A DNA stretch of 64,000 nt from Microbacterium psychrotolerans (GTDB lineage: Bacteria > Actinomycetota > Actinomycetes > Actinomycetales > Microbacteriaceae). A program made the translations under genes and the position numbers. Shown here in pieces: positions 53,295 through 61,744 of the stretch (positions within the stretch are counted from its first letter, which is position 1; each line of letters begins with the position of its first letter). The notes under the pieces are model-generated. The model was not told the origin of the DNA. It made no database searches and saw only the letters and a program-made list of their open reading frames with translations. Location: assembly GCF_031085295.1 (NCBI RefSeq), contig NZ_JAVFWO010000002.1, forward strand, positions 682,001 to 746,000, given 5' to 3'.

Positions 53295-54665
53295 TCAGCC
53301 GCGCGGCGACGCCTCGTGCGCGTGGCCGAGCCGGAGACCGGGTACCAAGGCGCCGAGCGCGAGCACCATGGCGATGACGAACACGGCCGGGAATCCGGCA
53401 TCCGTCCCCGCCAGCGCGGTGAAGACGAGACCCATCACGGCGATCGACGACGCCGAGCCGACGGCATCCGAGATCGACAGCGCCGACGAGTTGAACCCCT
53501 GGTTCTGCGCGGTCGAGTAGGCCAGCGTCAGCACGGTCAGGCGCGGGTACATCAGGCCCATGCCCCCACCGGCGAGCGCCCAGCCCGCGATGACGACCGC
53601 GGGATGCAGTCCGAGGAGCGCCGTGGCTGCGGCGACGACCAGCGCCGCCACGAGCAGCGCGGTGCCGATCAGCGTGATGCGGGTGTTGCCGATGCGGTCG
53701 CCGGATCTGCCCTGCACGTCGGCGGCGCTCGCCCACGCCAGCGCAGCGGCCGTGAGGCCGAGCCCCGCCCATGTCGGCGAGAACCCGTACTCGTCGATGA
53801 GCAGGTACGGCACGTAGATCTCGGCGCCGAACAGCGCACCGGCGATCAGCCCGCGCATCAGCACCACGCTCGGCAGTCCGCGAGCGGCGAGCAATGTGCC
53901 GCGCGGCAGCAGCGGCCGCGATGCGAGCCCGATGACGACGACGGATACCGCCACCGCCGCCCACGCCCACGTGCCCAGTTCGCCCGCGAGGCTGAGGCCC
54001 AGGGCGCCGACGGCGACCGCCACGGCGCAGGCCAGCCGCGGCGCGATGCGCGAGGTCGCCGGCTCGTCGGTGTGGAGCGGGAGGCCGTGCAGGCGCGCCA
54101 CCACCATGGCGAAGGCGACGACCGTGAGCGCGGCGACGCCCAGGAAGACCCACCGCCAGTGCAGGAACTCCGTCACGGCTCCCGCCAGGAACGGGCCGAT
54201 GAGCGAGGGCACCACCCACGCGGCCGAGAACGCCGCGAAGACGCGACCGTGCATCGCACCCGGATAGACACGGGCGACGACCACGTACAGCGCCACGGTC
54301 TGCCCGCCGGTGCCGAGGCCCTGCACCAGCCGCCCGGCGACCAGCGCCGGCATCGTGAGGGCGAGGCCCGAGATGAGCAGTCCGATGACGAACAGGCCGA
54401 CCGCCGTGCTCAGCGGTGCGAGCACGCCGCCACGATCGCACCACGCGCCGACGGCGACCATGCCGATGACGCTCGTGGCGAGAGTTCCGGCGAACGCCAC
54501 GGCGTAGAGGCGCTCACCGTCGAGGTCGGCGCTCACCACCGGCATCACCGTCGTCACCGCGAGTGACTGGATCGCCGCGAGGAAGATCAGGGCGACGGCG
54601 CCGACCGTCACCCAGACGAACCGGCCCTGCCAGATGCCCGTCGAGGGCTCGGACGCCGTCTTCAT
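53295..54665 (-). CDS. MFS transporter (DHA2-like efflux type)
   Basis: A 456-residue transporter with about fourteen hydrophobic segments. The N-terminal half has FLAAIQSLAVTTVMPVVSAD, the motif-A-like loop GAWCDRGGVLAPL and motif C-like GRLVQGLGTGGQTVALYVVV, patterns of drug-exporting MFS proteins. Substrate unknown. Its ATG overlaps the stop of the upstream C-S lyase gene (ATGA), so the two are co-expressed; export of a sulfur or amino acid metabolite is a possible link but unproven. Confidence 0.85.
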   Translation of the reverse strand: MKTASEPSTGIWQGRFVWVTVGAVALIFLAAIQSLAVTTVMPVVSADLDGERLYAVAFAGTLATSVIGMVAVGAWCDRGGVLAPLSTAVGLFVIGLLISGLALTMPALVAGRLVQGLGTGGQTVALYVVVARVYPGAMHGRVFAAFSAAWVVPSLIGPFLAGAVTEFLHWRWVFLGVAALTVVAFAMVVARLHGLPLHTDEPATSRIAPRLACAVAVAVGALGLSLAGELGTWAWAAVAVSVVVIGLASRPLLPRGTLLAARGLPSVVLMRGLIAGALFGAEIYVPYLLIDEYGFSPTWAGLGLTAAALAWASAADVQGRSGDRIGNTRITLIGTALLVAALVVAAATALLGLHPAVVIAGWALAGGGMGLMYPRLTVLTLAYSTAQNQGFNSSALSISDAVGSASSIAVMGLVFTALAGTDAGFPAVFVIAMVLALGALVPGLRLGHAHEASPRG

Positions 54666-55822
54666 GATCGCGCCAGGGCGCCGATGCGCTCCACCGCCTC
54701 GCGGAGCAGCTCGGGCGCGCACCCGAAGTTGATGCGGACGTGCCCCGTGCCCTCGACGCCGAACAGCGGTCCGTGATGCAGCGCCACCCTCGCGTCGCGC
54801 AGCACCTTCACCGCGGGGTTGTCGCCCCAGCCGTACGCCGACAGGTCGACCCACGCCAGGAAGCCGGCGTCGGGCGGCAGGTAGCGCGCCTGCGGCAGGT
54901 GCTCGGCGAGCAGCTCCGCCAGGAGCAGGCGGTTGGCGTCCAGGGCGGCGAGCAGACTCGCCAGCCACTCGTCGCTCTCGGGCGAATAGGCCGCGACGTT
55001 CGAGAGCGCGCCGAACAGGCCGGTACGCCACTCGACCTCCCACGGCAGCGAGCGCAGCTTGGCGCGCTGGGGGTCGCCGCCGGCGACCATCACCGCGCAC
55101 TTGAGGCCGGCGAGGTTGAAGGTCTTGCTCGCGCTGGTCACCGCGTAGCCGACGCGTCGCGCCGAATCCGACGCCGCCAGGAACGGCGTGAACGCCGTCG
55201 GCGCGTAGGTCAGCGGACCGTGGATCTCGTCGCTGATCACGGTCGCGCCGAACCGCTCGGCGACATCCGCCAGCGCCGCCAGGCTCTCGGGCGTGTGCAC
55301 GGTCCCCGTGGGATTATGCGGGTTGCACAGCAGCACGGCGCGTGCGCCGCTCAAGAGGGCGGTCTCCACGCCGAGGAGGTCGATCTCCCAGCCTGCCTCG
55401 CTCGCCGTGAGCGGCACACGCTCGACGACACCTCCCGCCTCCTCGACGGTGTCGTAGAACGGCGGGTACACGGGAGGCATGACCACGACACGGTCACCCG
55501 GCTCGATGACCTTGCGCAGGATCTCGACCACGCCCATCATGACATCGCCCGTCCAGAACACGTCGGCGGGGTCGACGTTCCACCCCCAGCGGCGCTCGGC
55601 GAAGCCGGCGAAGGCCTCGCGGACTCCGGGGTCGGGCGGGGTGTAGCCGGTGTCCCCGAGCTGCACCGCTCGCGTCAGGACGCGCGTGATCTCGGGCGCC
55701 AGGGCGTAGTCGGTCTCGGCCACGAAGAACGGCAGCACGTCCTCCCCGTACTTCCGCCACTTCGTGCTCGTGCGCTGACGCAGCTCGTCGAGGGGCAGTG
55801 CTTTCAGGGGGGTGACGCTCAT
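54662..55822 (-). CDS. PLP-dependent aminotransferase / C-S lyase (MalY/PatB family)
   Basis: A 386-residue fold-type I PLP enzyme. The pattern YGEDVLPFFVAETDYALAPE, DTGYTPPDPGVREAF and PVYPPFYDTVEEAGG belongs to the MalY/PatB cystathionine beta-lyase subfamily; LLCNPHNPTGTVHTPE and ISDEIHGPLTY bind the cofactor, and SASKTFNLAGLKCA carries the Schiff-base Lys. It should split cystathionine or cysteine conjugates to homocysteine or thiol plus pyruvate. ATG at 55822 lies six bases after TAGGGT (55829-55834), a leaderless arrangement; the ATG one codon earlier is too close. It follows the suf operon but has its own promoter. Confidence 0.88.
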   Translation of the reverse strand: MSVTPLKALPLDELRQRTSTKWRKYGEDVLPFFVAETDYALAPEITRVLTRAVQLGDTGYTPPDPGVREAFAGFAERRWGWNVDPADVFWTGDVMMGVVEILRKVIEPGDRVVVMPPVYPPFYDTVEEAGGVVERVPLTASEAGWEIDLLGVETALLSGARAVLLCNPHNPTGTVHTPESLAALADVAERFGATVISDEIHGPLTYAPTAFTPFLAASDSARRVGYAVTSASKTFNLAGLKCAVMVAGGDPQRAKLRSLPWEVEWRTGLFGALSNVAAYSPESDEWLASLLAALDANRLLLAELLAEHLPQARYLPPDAGFLAWVDLSAYGWGDNPAVKVLRDARVALHHGPLFGVEGTGHVRINFGCAPELLREAVERIGALARS

Positions 55823-55890
55823 CATTCGACCCTATCGAGCCGCGGCGACATGCCGCCGCCGCGTGTCACCGTGTGAAACCGGCCCAGGCG

Positions 55891-56220
55891 TCAGATCGCG
55901 AAGCCGAGCGCGCGCATCATGTCGCGCCCGTCGTCGGTGATGCGCTCGGGGCCCCACGGCGGCATCCACACCCAGTTGATGCGGAACCGCTCGACGATGT
56001 CGTCGAGCGCCTGTGCGGTCTGTTCCTCGAGCACGTCCGTGAGCGGGCAGCCGGCCGACGTGAGGGTCATGTGGATGACCAGCGCGTCGTTCTCGTCGTC
56101 CCATGCGAGATCGTAGATGAGGCCGAGGTCGACGACGTTGATCCCGAGCTCCGGGTCCATGACGTCCTTGAGGGCCTCGGTCACCTCGTCGTACTTCTCG
56201 GAAGTGAGGGTCGCCGTCAT
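55891..56220 (-). CDS. metal-sulfur cluster assembly factor (SufT/DUF59, MIP18 type)
   Basis: A 109-residue Fe-S maturation protein. The family pattern is ALKDVMDPELGINVVDLGLI at residues ~16-35, then MTLTSAGCPLTDVLEEQTAQ with the conserved Cys, and VWMPPWGPERITDDGRDMM at the end. It is the last gene of the suf operon, nine bases after sufC, and should assist in transferring clusters to target proteins. Confidence 0.92.
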   Translation of the reverse strand: MTATLTSEKYDEVTEALKDVMDPELGINVVDLGLIYDLAWDDENDALVIHMTLTSAGCPLTDVLEEQTAQALDDIVERFRINWVWMPPWGPERITDDGRDMMRALGFAI

Positions 56221-56229
56221 AGGTCGATC

Positions 56230-57024
56230 CTACGCTTCGCTGGCGACGGGAGCCTCGGCGGGCTCCTCTTCGCCCGCGGGGAGGTAGCGGTCGTAGCCCT
56301 CGTCCTCGAGCCGGTCGGCGAGCTCCGGGCCGCCCTCCTCGACGATGCGCCCCTGCACCATCACGTGCACGAAGTCGGGATGGATGTACCGCAGGATGCG
56401 GGTGTAGTGCGTGATGAGCAGCACACCGAGGTCGTTGTCGGCCTTGGCGCGGTTGACACCCTCCGAGACGATCTTCAGCGCGTCCACGTCGAGGCCCGAG
56501 TCGGTCTCGTCGAGAACGGCGATCTGCGGCCGCAGCAGCTCCAGCTGGAGGATCTCGTGGCGCTTCTTCTCGCCGCCGGAGAAGCCCTCGTTGACGTTGC
56601 GCTGCGCGAACTTGGGGTCCATGCGCAGGTTCTTCATCGACGCCTTGACGTCCTTGGTCCACGTGCGGATCGAGGGCGCCTCGCCGTCGATCGCGGTCTT
56701 CGCGGTGCGGAGGAAGTTCGTGACGGTCACGCCCGGGATCTCGACCGGGTACTGCATCGCCAGGAACAGACCGGCGCGCGCCCGCTCGTCGACCGACATC
56801 GCGAGGACGTCCTCGCCGTCGAGCGTGATCGAGCCGCTCGTGACGGTGTACTTCGGGTGGCCGGCGATCGTGTAGGCGAGCGTCGACTTGCCCGAGCCGT
56901 TGGGACCCATGATCGCGTGGGTCTCGCCCGTGCGGATCGTGAGCGACAGACCGTTGAGGATCGGCGTGGTGCCAGCATCCGTCTCGACCGTCACATGGAG
57001 GTCGCGGATCTCGAGAACAGACAT
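56230..57024 (-). CDS. sufC: Fe-S cluster assembly ATPase SufC
   Basis: A 264-residue ABC-type ATPase of the SufBCD scaffold. Walker A GPNGSGKS is at residues 40-47, the Q-loop FLAMQYPVEIPGVTVTNFLR, the SufC-specific signature NEGFSGGEKKRHEILQL, Walker B IAVLDETDSGLDVDAL and the switch His in LLITHYTRILRYI. The C-terminus has an acidic Glu/Ala tail. It follows the Rieske gene by 15 bases. Confidence 0.97.
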   Translation of the reverse strand: MSVLEIRDLHVTVETDAGTTPILNGLSLTIRTGETHAIMGPNGSGKSTLAYTIAGHPKYTVTSGSITLDGEDVLAMSVDERARAGLFLAMQYPVEIPGVTVTNFLRTAKTAIDGEAPSIRTWTKDVKASMKNLRMDPKFAQRNVNEGFSGGEKKRHEILQLELLRPQIAVLDETDSGLDVDALKIVSEGVNRAKADNDLGVLLITHYTRILRYIHPDFVHVMVQGRIVEEGGPELADRLEDEGYDRYLPAGEEEPAEAPVASEA

Positions 57025-57039
57025 TCTTCAGTACCTTCT

Positions 57040-57369
57040 TCAGTTCACTTCGAGCGTGACGGTCGCGTCGACGAGCACGTCGTCGCCGTCGACGGTGACC
57101 GCGAACACGGGGACCGGCTCGTACGCGGGGAGATTGAGGGGCTTGCCGGTGCGCAGCGAGAACGCCGAGCCGTGGGCCCAGCACTCGAGCGACTCGCCGT
57201 CGACGAAGCCCTCGGACAGCGAGATGTCGCCGTGGGTGCAGACGTCGCCGATCGCGTGGACCTCGCCGCTGGAATCCAGCACCAGGGCGATCGCGACGCC
57301 GTCCACCTCGACACGGCGGGCCTCGTCCTGGACGAGGTCGCTGAGGGCGCACACGCGCTGCGCGGTCAT
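57040..57369 (-). CDS. Rieske-type [2Fe-2S] ferredoxin of the suf operon
   Basis: A 109-residue non-heme Rieske protein. The cluster ligands are in VCTHGDISLSEGF (Cys-x-His) and LECWAHGSAFSLRTG (Cys-x2-His). It resembles the NirD/biphenyl ferredoxin type and is commonly found inside actinobacterial suf operons, where it may supply electrons for cluster assembly. ATG overlapping the sufD stop (ATGA). Confidence 0.92.
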   Translation of the reverse strand: MTAQRVCALSDLVQDEARRVEVDGVAIALVLDSSGEVHAIGDVCTHGDISLSEGFVDGESLECWAHGSAFSLRTGKPLNLPAYEPVPVFAVTVDGDDVLVDATVTLEVN

Positions 57370-58553
57370 CGGCCGGCCTCCTTGGCGAGTTCTTCCTCGA
57401 TCGCGGCGAACAGCTCCGCCTCGAGGTCTGCGACACCGATCTTCTGCACGATCTCGGCGAGGAAGCCGAGCACGACGAGCCGTCGCGCCTCCTCCTCGGC
57501 GATGCCGCGCGCCTGCAGGTAGAACAGCTGCTCGTCGTCGAAGCGCCCGGTGGCGCTCGCGTGGCCCGCGCCGCGGATGTCGCCGGTCTCGATCTCCAGG
57601 TTCGGGATCGACTCGGCACGCGCGCCTTCGGTCAGGACGAGGTTGCGGTTGGCCTCGTACGAGTCGGTGCCCACGGCATCCGGTCCGATGAGGACGTCGC
57701 CGATCCACACCGTGCGGGCTGCCGCGCCCTGCAGCGCGCTCTTGTACAGCACGTCACCCGAGGTCTCGGCGCCCTTGTGGTGCAGGTACACCTGGCTCTC
57801 GAGGTGCTGCCCCGAGTCGGAGTAGCTGAGGCCGTAGAGCTCGGCGCGCGAGCCGGTGCCGGCGAGCTCCACCGTCGGGTTGACGCGAACGACGCCGCCG
57901 CCGAAGCTGACGACGACGTGGCGGAGGGTCGCGTCGCGCTCGACGCGGGCCTGGTGGGAAGCGACGTGCACGGCGTCGTCGTCCCACCGCTGCACGGTCA
58001 CGAGCTCGAGGTGTGCGCCTTCGCGCACGATGATCTCGACGTTCTGCGCGTGCTGGGCGGTGCCGCTGTGGCGGAACACGACGGTGGCGTGCGAGTTCGC
58101 CTGCGCCTCGACCACGACGTGCGCGTGCGCCAGGCCGCCGGTGCCGGTCAGCGACACCACGATCGGCTCGGTGTACTCGGCGCCGGCCGGGATCCGCAGC
58201 AGCGGCGCCTCGGTCTCCTGCTTCCAGGCGATAGCGCTCGGCAGATCCTCGGGGCGGAACACCTCGCCGCGGGGGGCGGTCCCGATGGTCAGTCGCTCCT
58301 GCACGAGACTGGCCGGTGCGTCGACGTCGACGTTGACCACACCGTGCGGTCCTGTCTCGTCGACGAACAGCGGCTGGACCTTGGCGGTCGGCGTGTGCTT
58401 CCAGTTGACCTCGCGGCCGGTGGGCACCTCGAAGTCGGCGGGGTCGAACGACCAGGGACGCTCGGAGCGAGTCTGAACCGGCACGAACGCGCCGGCGCCA
58501 TCGGTGTGGCCCTTCGCGCCGGGAATGGTGGGGGCCTCAGTGGTGGGGCTCAT
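57366..58553 (-). CDS. sufD: Fe-S cluster assembly protein SufD
   Basis: A 395-residue beta-helical scaffold subunit that pairs with SufB. The C-terminal part shows GDVLYKSALQGAAARTVWIG, TDSYEANRNLVLTEGARAES and the end motif HASATGRFDDEQLFYLQARG followed by GIAEEEARRLVVLGFLAEIV, as in SufD. The ATG follows the sufB stop codon with no gap (TAGATG), so the two are translated together. Confidence 0.95.
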   Translation of the reverse strand: MSPTTEAPTIPGAKGHTDGAGAFVPVQTRSERPWSFDPADFEVPTGREVNWKHTPTAKVQPLFVDETGPHGVVNVDVDAPASLVQERLTIGTAPRGEVFRPEDLPSAIAWKQETEAPLLRIPAGAEYTEPIVVSLTGTGGLAHAHVVVEAQANSHATVVFRHSGTAQHAQNVEIIVREGAHLELVTVQRWDDDAVHVASHQARVERDATLRHVVVSFGGGVVRVNPTVELAGTGSRAELYGLSYSDSGQHLESQVYLHHKGAETSGDVLYKSALQGAAARTVWIGDVLIGPDAVGTDSYEANRNLVLTEGARAESIPNLEIETGDIRGAGHASATGRFDDEQLFYLQARGIAEEEARRLVVLGFLAEIVQKIGVADLEAELFAAIEEELAKEAGR

Positions 58554-59972
58554 CTAGCCGACGGATCCTTCCATGCCCATCTCGATGAGCTTGTTGAGTT
58601 CGAGCGCGTACTCCATGGGCAGCTCGCGAGCGATCGGCTCGATGAAGCCGCGCACGATCATCGCCATGGCCTCGTCCTCCGGCATCCCGCGGCTCATGAG
58701 GTAGAAGAGCTGCTCCTCGCTGACCTTCGAGACCGTCGCCTCGTGACCGAGCTGCACGTCGTCGACGCGGATGTCGATCGCCGGGTACGTGTCGGAGCGC
58801 GAGATCGTGTCGACCAGCAGCGCGTCGCAGCGCACCGTGTTCGCCGAGTGGTGGGCGTTCGCGTCCACACGCACCTCGCCGCGGTAGCCGGCGCGGCCGC
58901 CGCCGCGGGCGATCGACTTGGACACGATCGACGACTGCGTGTACGGCGCCATGTGGATCATCTTCGCGCCGGCGTCCTGATGCTGGCCCGGACCGGCGAA
59001 GGCGACCGACAGCGTCTCGCCCTTGGCGTGCTCGCCCATCAGGAAGATCGACGGGTACTTCATCGTGACCTTGGAGCCGATGTTGCCGTCGATCCACTCC
59101 ATCGTCGCGCCCTCGTGGGCCACGGCGCGCTTGGTGACGAGGTTGTAGACGTTGTTCGACCAGTTCTGGATCGTCGTGTAGCGCACGCGGGCGTTCTTCT
59201 TCACGATGATCTCGACGACGGCCGAGTGCAGCGAGTCGCTCTTGTAGATCGGGGCCGTGCAGCCCTCGATGTAGTGAACGTACGAGCCCTCGTCCGCGAT
59301 GATGAGCGTCCGCTCGAACTGGCCCATGTTCTCGGTGTTGATGCGGAAGTACGCCTGCAGCGGGATCTCGACGTGCACGCCCGGCGGCACGTAGACGAAT
59401 GAGCCGCCCGACCACACCGCGGTGTTCAGCGCCGCGAACTTGTTGTCGCCGGCCGGGATGACCGTGCCGAAGTACTCCTCGAAGAACTCGGGGTGCTCGC
59501 GCAGCGCGGTGTCGGTATCCATGAAGATGACGCCCTGCGCCTCGAGGTCCTCGCGGATCTGGTGGTACACGACCTCGGACTCGTACTGGGCCGCGACGCC
59601 CGCGACCAGGCGCTGACGCTCCGCCTCGGGGATGCCGAGCTTCTCGTACGTGTTGCGGATGTCCTCGGGAAGCTCTTCCCAGGACCCCGCCTGCTTCTCG
59701 GTGGAGCGCACGAAGTACTTGATGTTGTCGAAGTCGATCTCGCTGAGGTCGGCGCCCCAGGTCGGCATCGGCTTGCGGCCGAACAGCTGATAGCCCTTCA
59801 GCCGGGTCTTCAGCATCCATTCGGGCTCGTTCTTGAGCGCCGAGATGCCACGCACCACGGACTCGTCGATGCCTCGCTTCGCCACGGCTCCCGCGGCGTC
59901 GGCATCATGCCACCCGAACTCGTAGACACCCAGGCTGTCCAGCTCCGGGCGATCGATCAGCACATCAGACAT
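58554..59972 (-). CDS. sufB: Fe-S cluster assembly protein SufB
   Basis: A 472-residue core scaffold of the SUF system. Landmarks are [60 protein letters not shown], the cysteine-containing [10 protein letters not shown] and [20 protein letters not shown] near the C-terminus. No intein is present, unlike SufB of some mycobacteria. The ATG at 59972 has GGAGGAG nine bases upstream; an in-frame GTG at 59978 is too near it. First gene of sufBD-Rieske-sufC-DUF59; sufS and sufU are not in the window. Confidence 0.96.
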   Translation of the reverse strand: MSDVLIDRPELDSLGVYEFGWHDADAAGAVAKRGIDESVVRGISALKNEPEWMLKTRLKGYQLFGRKPMPTWGADLSEIDFDNIKYFVRSTEKQAGSWEELPEDIRNTYEKLGIPEAERQRLVAGVAAQYESEVVYHQIREDLEAQGVIFMDTDTALREHPEFFEEYFGTVIPAGDNKFAALNTAVWSGGSFVYVPPGVHVEIPLQAYFRINTENMGQFERTLIIADEGSYVHYIEGCTAPIYKSDSLHSAVVEIIVKKNARVRYTTIQNWSNNVYNLVTKRAVAHEGATMEWIDGNIGSKVTMKYPSIFLMGEHAKGETLSVAFAGPGQHQDAGAKMIHMAPYTQSSIVSKSIARGGGRAGYRGEVRVDANAHHSANTVRCDALLVDTISRSDTYPAIDIRVDDVQLGHEATVSKVSEEQLFYLMSRGMPEDEAMAMIVRGFIEPIARELPMEYALELNKLIEMGMEGSVG

Positions 59973-60012
59973 CGTCACGTTCTCCTCCGGGTCCTAGCGG
60001 TGTGATCCGCCC

Positions 60013-60056
60013 CGGCATCCGTGTTCTCCGGTGGAGATACCGGAGGGGGGATGCCG
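60013..60056. promoter_or_regulatory. nested inverted repeat upstream of the suf operon
   Basis: CGGCATCC (60013-60020) pairs with GGATGCCG (60049-60056), enclosing a second perfect hairpin CTCCGGT-GGAGAT-ACCGGAG (60026-60045). It lies about 40 bases before the sufB start on the minus strand, probably inside the suf leader. In the same 258-base gap TAGAAT on the minus strand (60147-60152) and TAGACT on the plus strand (60095-60100) are possible -10 boxes for suf and ctaA. Confidence 0.5.
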
Positions 60057-60230
60057 CTTCTCGGGCCCTCTCAAGCGGCGCCGATCATCGCGCCTAGACT
60101 GTCAGTGGTGCGCGGTGCTGGGAACTGCACCGCTACCGACCCCTCGATTCTACAGGTTCCACCCCGACGCGGACGCGCCCCGTACGTCACGCGCGGCATT
60201 CGGAGCCTCTGCCAGGAGGCGACGACCAGC

Positions 60231-61187
60231 ATGTCCGCGCAACAGTCCACGACGACGGCCCCGGGAATCCTGCAGCGCTTCTGGCTGTGGCTTCCCGATC
60301 GCGTCGACCGCCGCGTGATCGCGGCCGCGTGGGCGACGCTGGTGGTTCAGATCGGCATCGTCGGCACCGGCGGCCTCGTCCGCCTCACCGGCTCCGGCCT
60401 CGGCTGCGACACGTGGCCGCGGTGCAACGAGGACTCGTTCGTCCCCGTCCCCGAGGTCTCGGGCGTGCACGGCTTCATCGAGTTCGGCAATCGCCTGCTG
60501 ACCTTCGTGCTGGTCGCCGTCGCGATCATCATGTTCCTCTTCGTCGTCCGCATGCGCCGCGAGCGCCGCGACCTGTTCTGGCTGTCTCTGCTGATCGGCC
60601 TCTATGTGCCCCTGCAGGCCGTCATCGGCGGCATCACGGTCCTGACGAACCTCAACCCCTACGTCGTGGGCCTGCACTACTTCGCGTCGGTGCTGCTGGT
60701 CGCGCTGGCTGCCGTGCTCGTGGTGCGCGTGTACGCCGAGCCCGGCCCGCGCGTGCTCGCCGTGCCCCGCTGGTACGCCGCGGTGACGCACGTGACGACG
60801 GCGTTCGTCCTCCTCACTGTCGTCGTCGGCATCCTCGTGACCGGTTCCGGCCCCCACGCCGGCGACGGCGGCGCCGCCCGCAACGGCCTCAACCCCGAGC
60901 TGATGCAGCACATCCACGCGTGGCCGGGATACATCACCTTCACACTCACGCTGGTGCTGGTGGCCGGCTCGTGGCGCACTCCCCCGGCGCTGCGTCTGCG
61001 CCTGTGGACGCTGCTCCTCCTCGGAATCGAACTCGTTCAGATCGTCGTCGGACTCTGGCAGGCGCGGACCGGGCTGCCGATCGTGCTCGTCAACATCCAC
61101 ATGGTGCTCGCCGTCGGGCTCGTCGCCGCGATGACGGCCGTCGTCATGCATCTCAAGGCGACCGCGCGCCAGAGCGTCCACAGCTGA
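60231..61187 (+). CDS. ctaA: heme A synthase CtaA (COX15 family)
   Basis: A 318-residue eight-helix membrane enzyme that oxidises heme O to heme A for cytochrome c oxidase. The conserved histidines are in VHGFIEFGNRLLTF, YVVGLHYFASVLLV, AAVTHVTTAF/QHIHAWPGYITF and VLVNIHMVLAVG; TGSGLGCDTWPRC includes the paired loop cysteines of the bacterial CtaA type. The ATG at 60231 has AGGAGG eleven bases upstream, slightly far. Divergent from suf. CtaB, which makes heme O, is at the window end. Confidence 0.93.
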   Translation: MSAQQSTTTAPGILQRFWLWLPDRVDRRVIAAAWATLVVQIGIVGTGGLVRLTGSGLGCDTWPRCNEDSFVPVPEVSGVHGFIEFGNRLLTFVLVAVAIIMFLFVVRMRRERRDLFWLSLLIGLYVPLQAVIGGITVLTNLNPYVVGLHYFASVLLVALAAVLVVRVYAEPGPRVLAVPRWYAAVTHVTTAFVLLTVVVGILVTGSGPHAGDGGAARNGLNPELMQHIHAWPGYITFTLTLVLVAGSWRTPPALRLRLWTLLLLGIELVQIVVGLWQARTGLPIVLVNIHMVLAVGLVAAMTAVVMHLKATARQSVHS

Positions 61188-61232
61188 TCCATAGCAACCC
61201 GATTGGCGTCGCACGGACTCCTTTGCGAGGGT

Positions 61233-61265
61233 GGGATGCCGCGGCCACCACGGGTCGCGCATCCC
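61233..61265. repeat. inverted repeat GGGATGC/GCATCCC
   Basis: GGGATGC (61233-61239) and GCATCCC (61259-61265) flank 19 bases in the gap after ctaA. It could act as a weak terminator or as part of the leader of the next gene. Confidence 0.4.
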
Positions 61266-61281
61266 GAGGAGTGATCGACAC

Positions 61282-61677
61282 ATGTCCACCCGTCCCCGTC
61301 TCATCCGCAGCATCCCGTTCTGGGGCCTCGTCGTCGTCTCGCTGGCGACCGTCGCCGGCGGCTGGTTCATCACCACCGACAAGATCGCCTCGATGACGAC
61401 GACCCTGACCGACGGCACCGCGACCGGTGTCGACGTCTACGTCGGCCAGTCCATCGCCCAGCTCGGCGGGATCCTCATCGGCGCCGGCATCGTCGGAATC
61501 CTCCTCGCGCTCGGCATCGCCGCCCTCTCGACGCTGCGCCCGCACGCGCCGGTCGAGGTCGTCGAGCCCATCGACTGGGACTCCGAGGCCGACACGATCG
61601 ACGCCGCGCCCGAGCGCACCGACGCCGCTGAGCCGGCCGTCGACACCGAGGTCGACGCACCCGTCGCCTCGCGCTGA
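61282..61677 (+). CDS. small membrane protein of unknown function
   Basis: A 131-residue protein with two transmembrane helices (IPFWGLVVVSLATVAGGWFI and LGGILIGAGIVGILLALGIA) joined by a ~25-residue Thr-rich loop, and an acidic Ala/Glu/Asp-rich cytoplasmic tail. I do not recognise the family; similar dinucleotide-utilising-enzyme-like names in related genomes are not supported here. GAGGAG lies ten bases before the ATG. It follows ctaA by 94 bases and ends before a strong terminator. Confidence 0.72.
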   Translation: MSTRPRLIRSIPFWGLVVVSLATVAGGWFITTDKIASMTTTLTDGTATGVDVYVGQSIAQLGGILIGAGIVGILLALGIAALSTLRPHAPVEVVEPIDWDSEADTIDAAPERTDAAEPAVDTEVDAPVASR

Positions 61678-61685
61678 TAGACGTG

Positions 61686-61720
61686 GAAGCCGCAGGGAGC
61701 CCCGTGCTCTCTGCGGCTTC
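61686..61720. terminator. strong bidirectional terminator
   Basis: GAAGCCGCAGGGAGC pairs with GCTCTCTGCGGCTTC (15 bp with one G-U) around a five-base loop, followed by TTCG. It lies between the membrane protein gene and the convergent sigma factor gene. Confidence 0.85.
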
Positions 61721-61744
61721 TTCGTATCCGCCTGCGCCGCGCCG

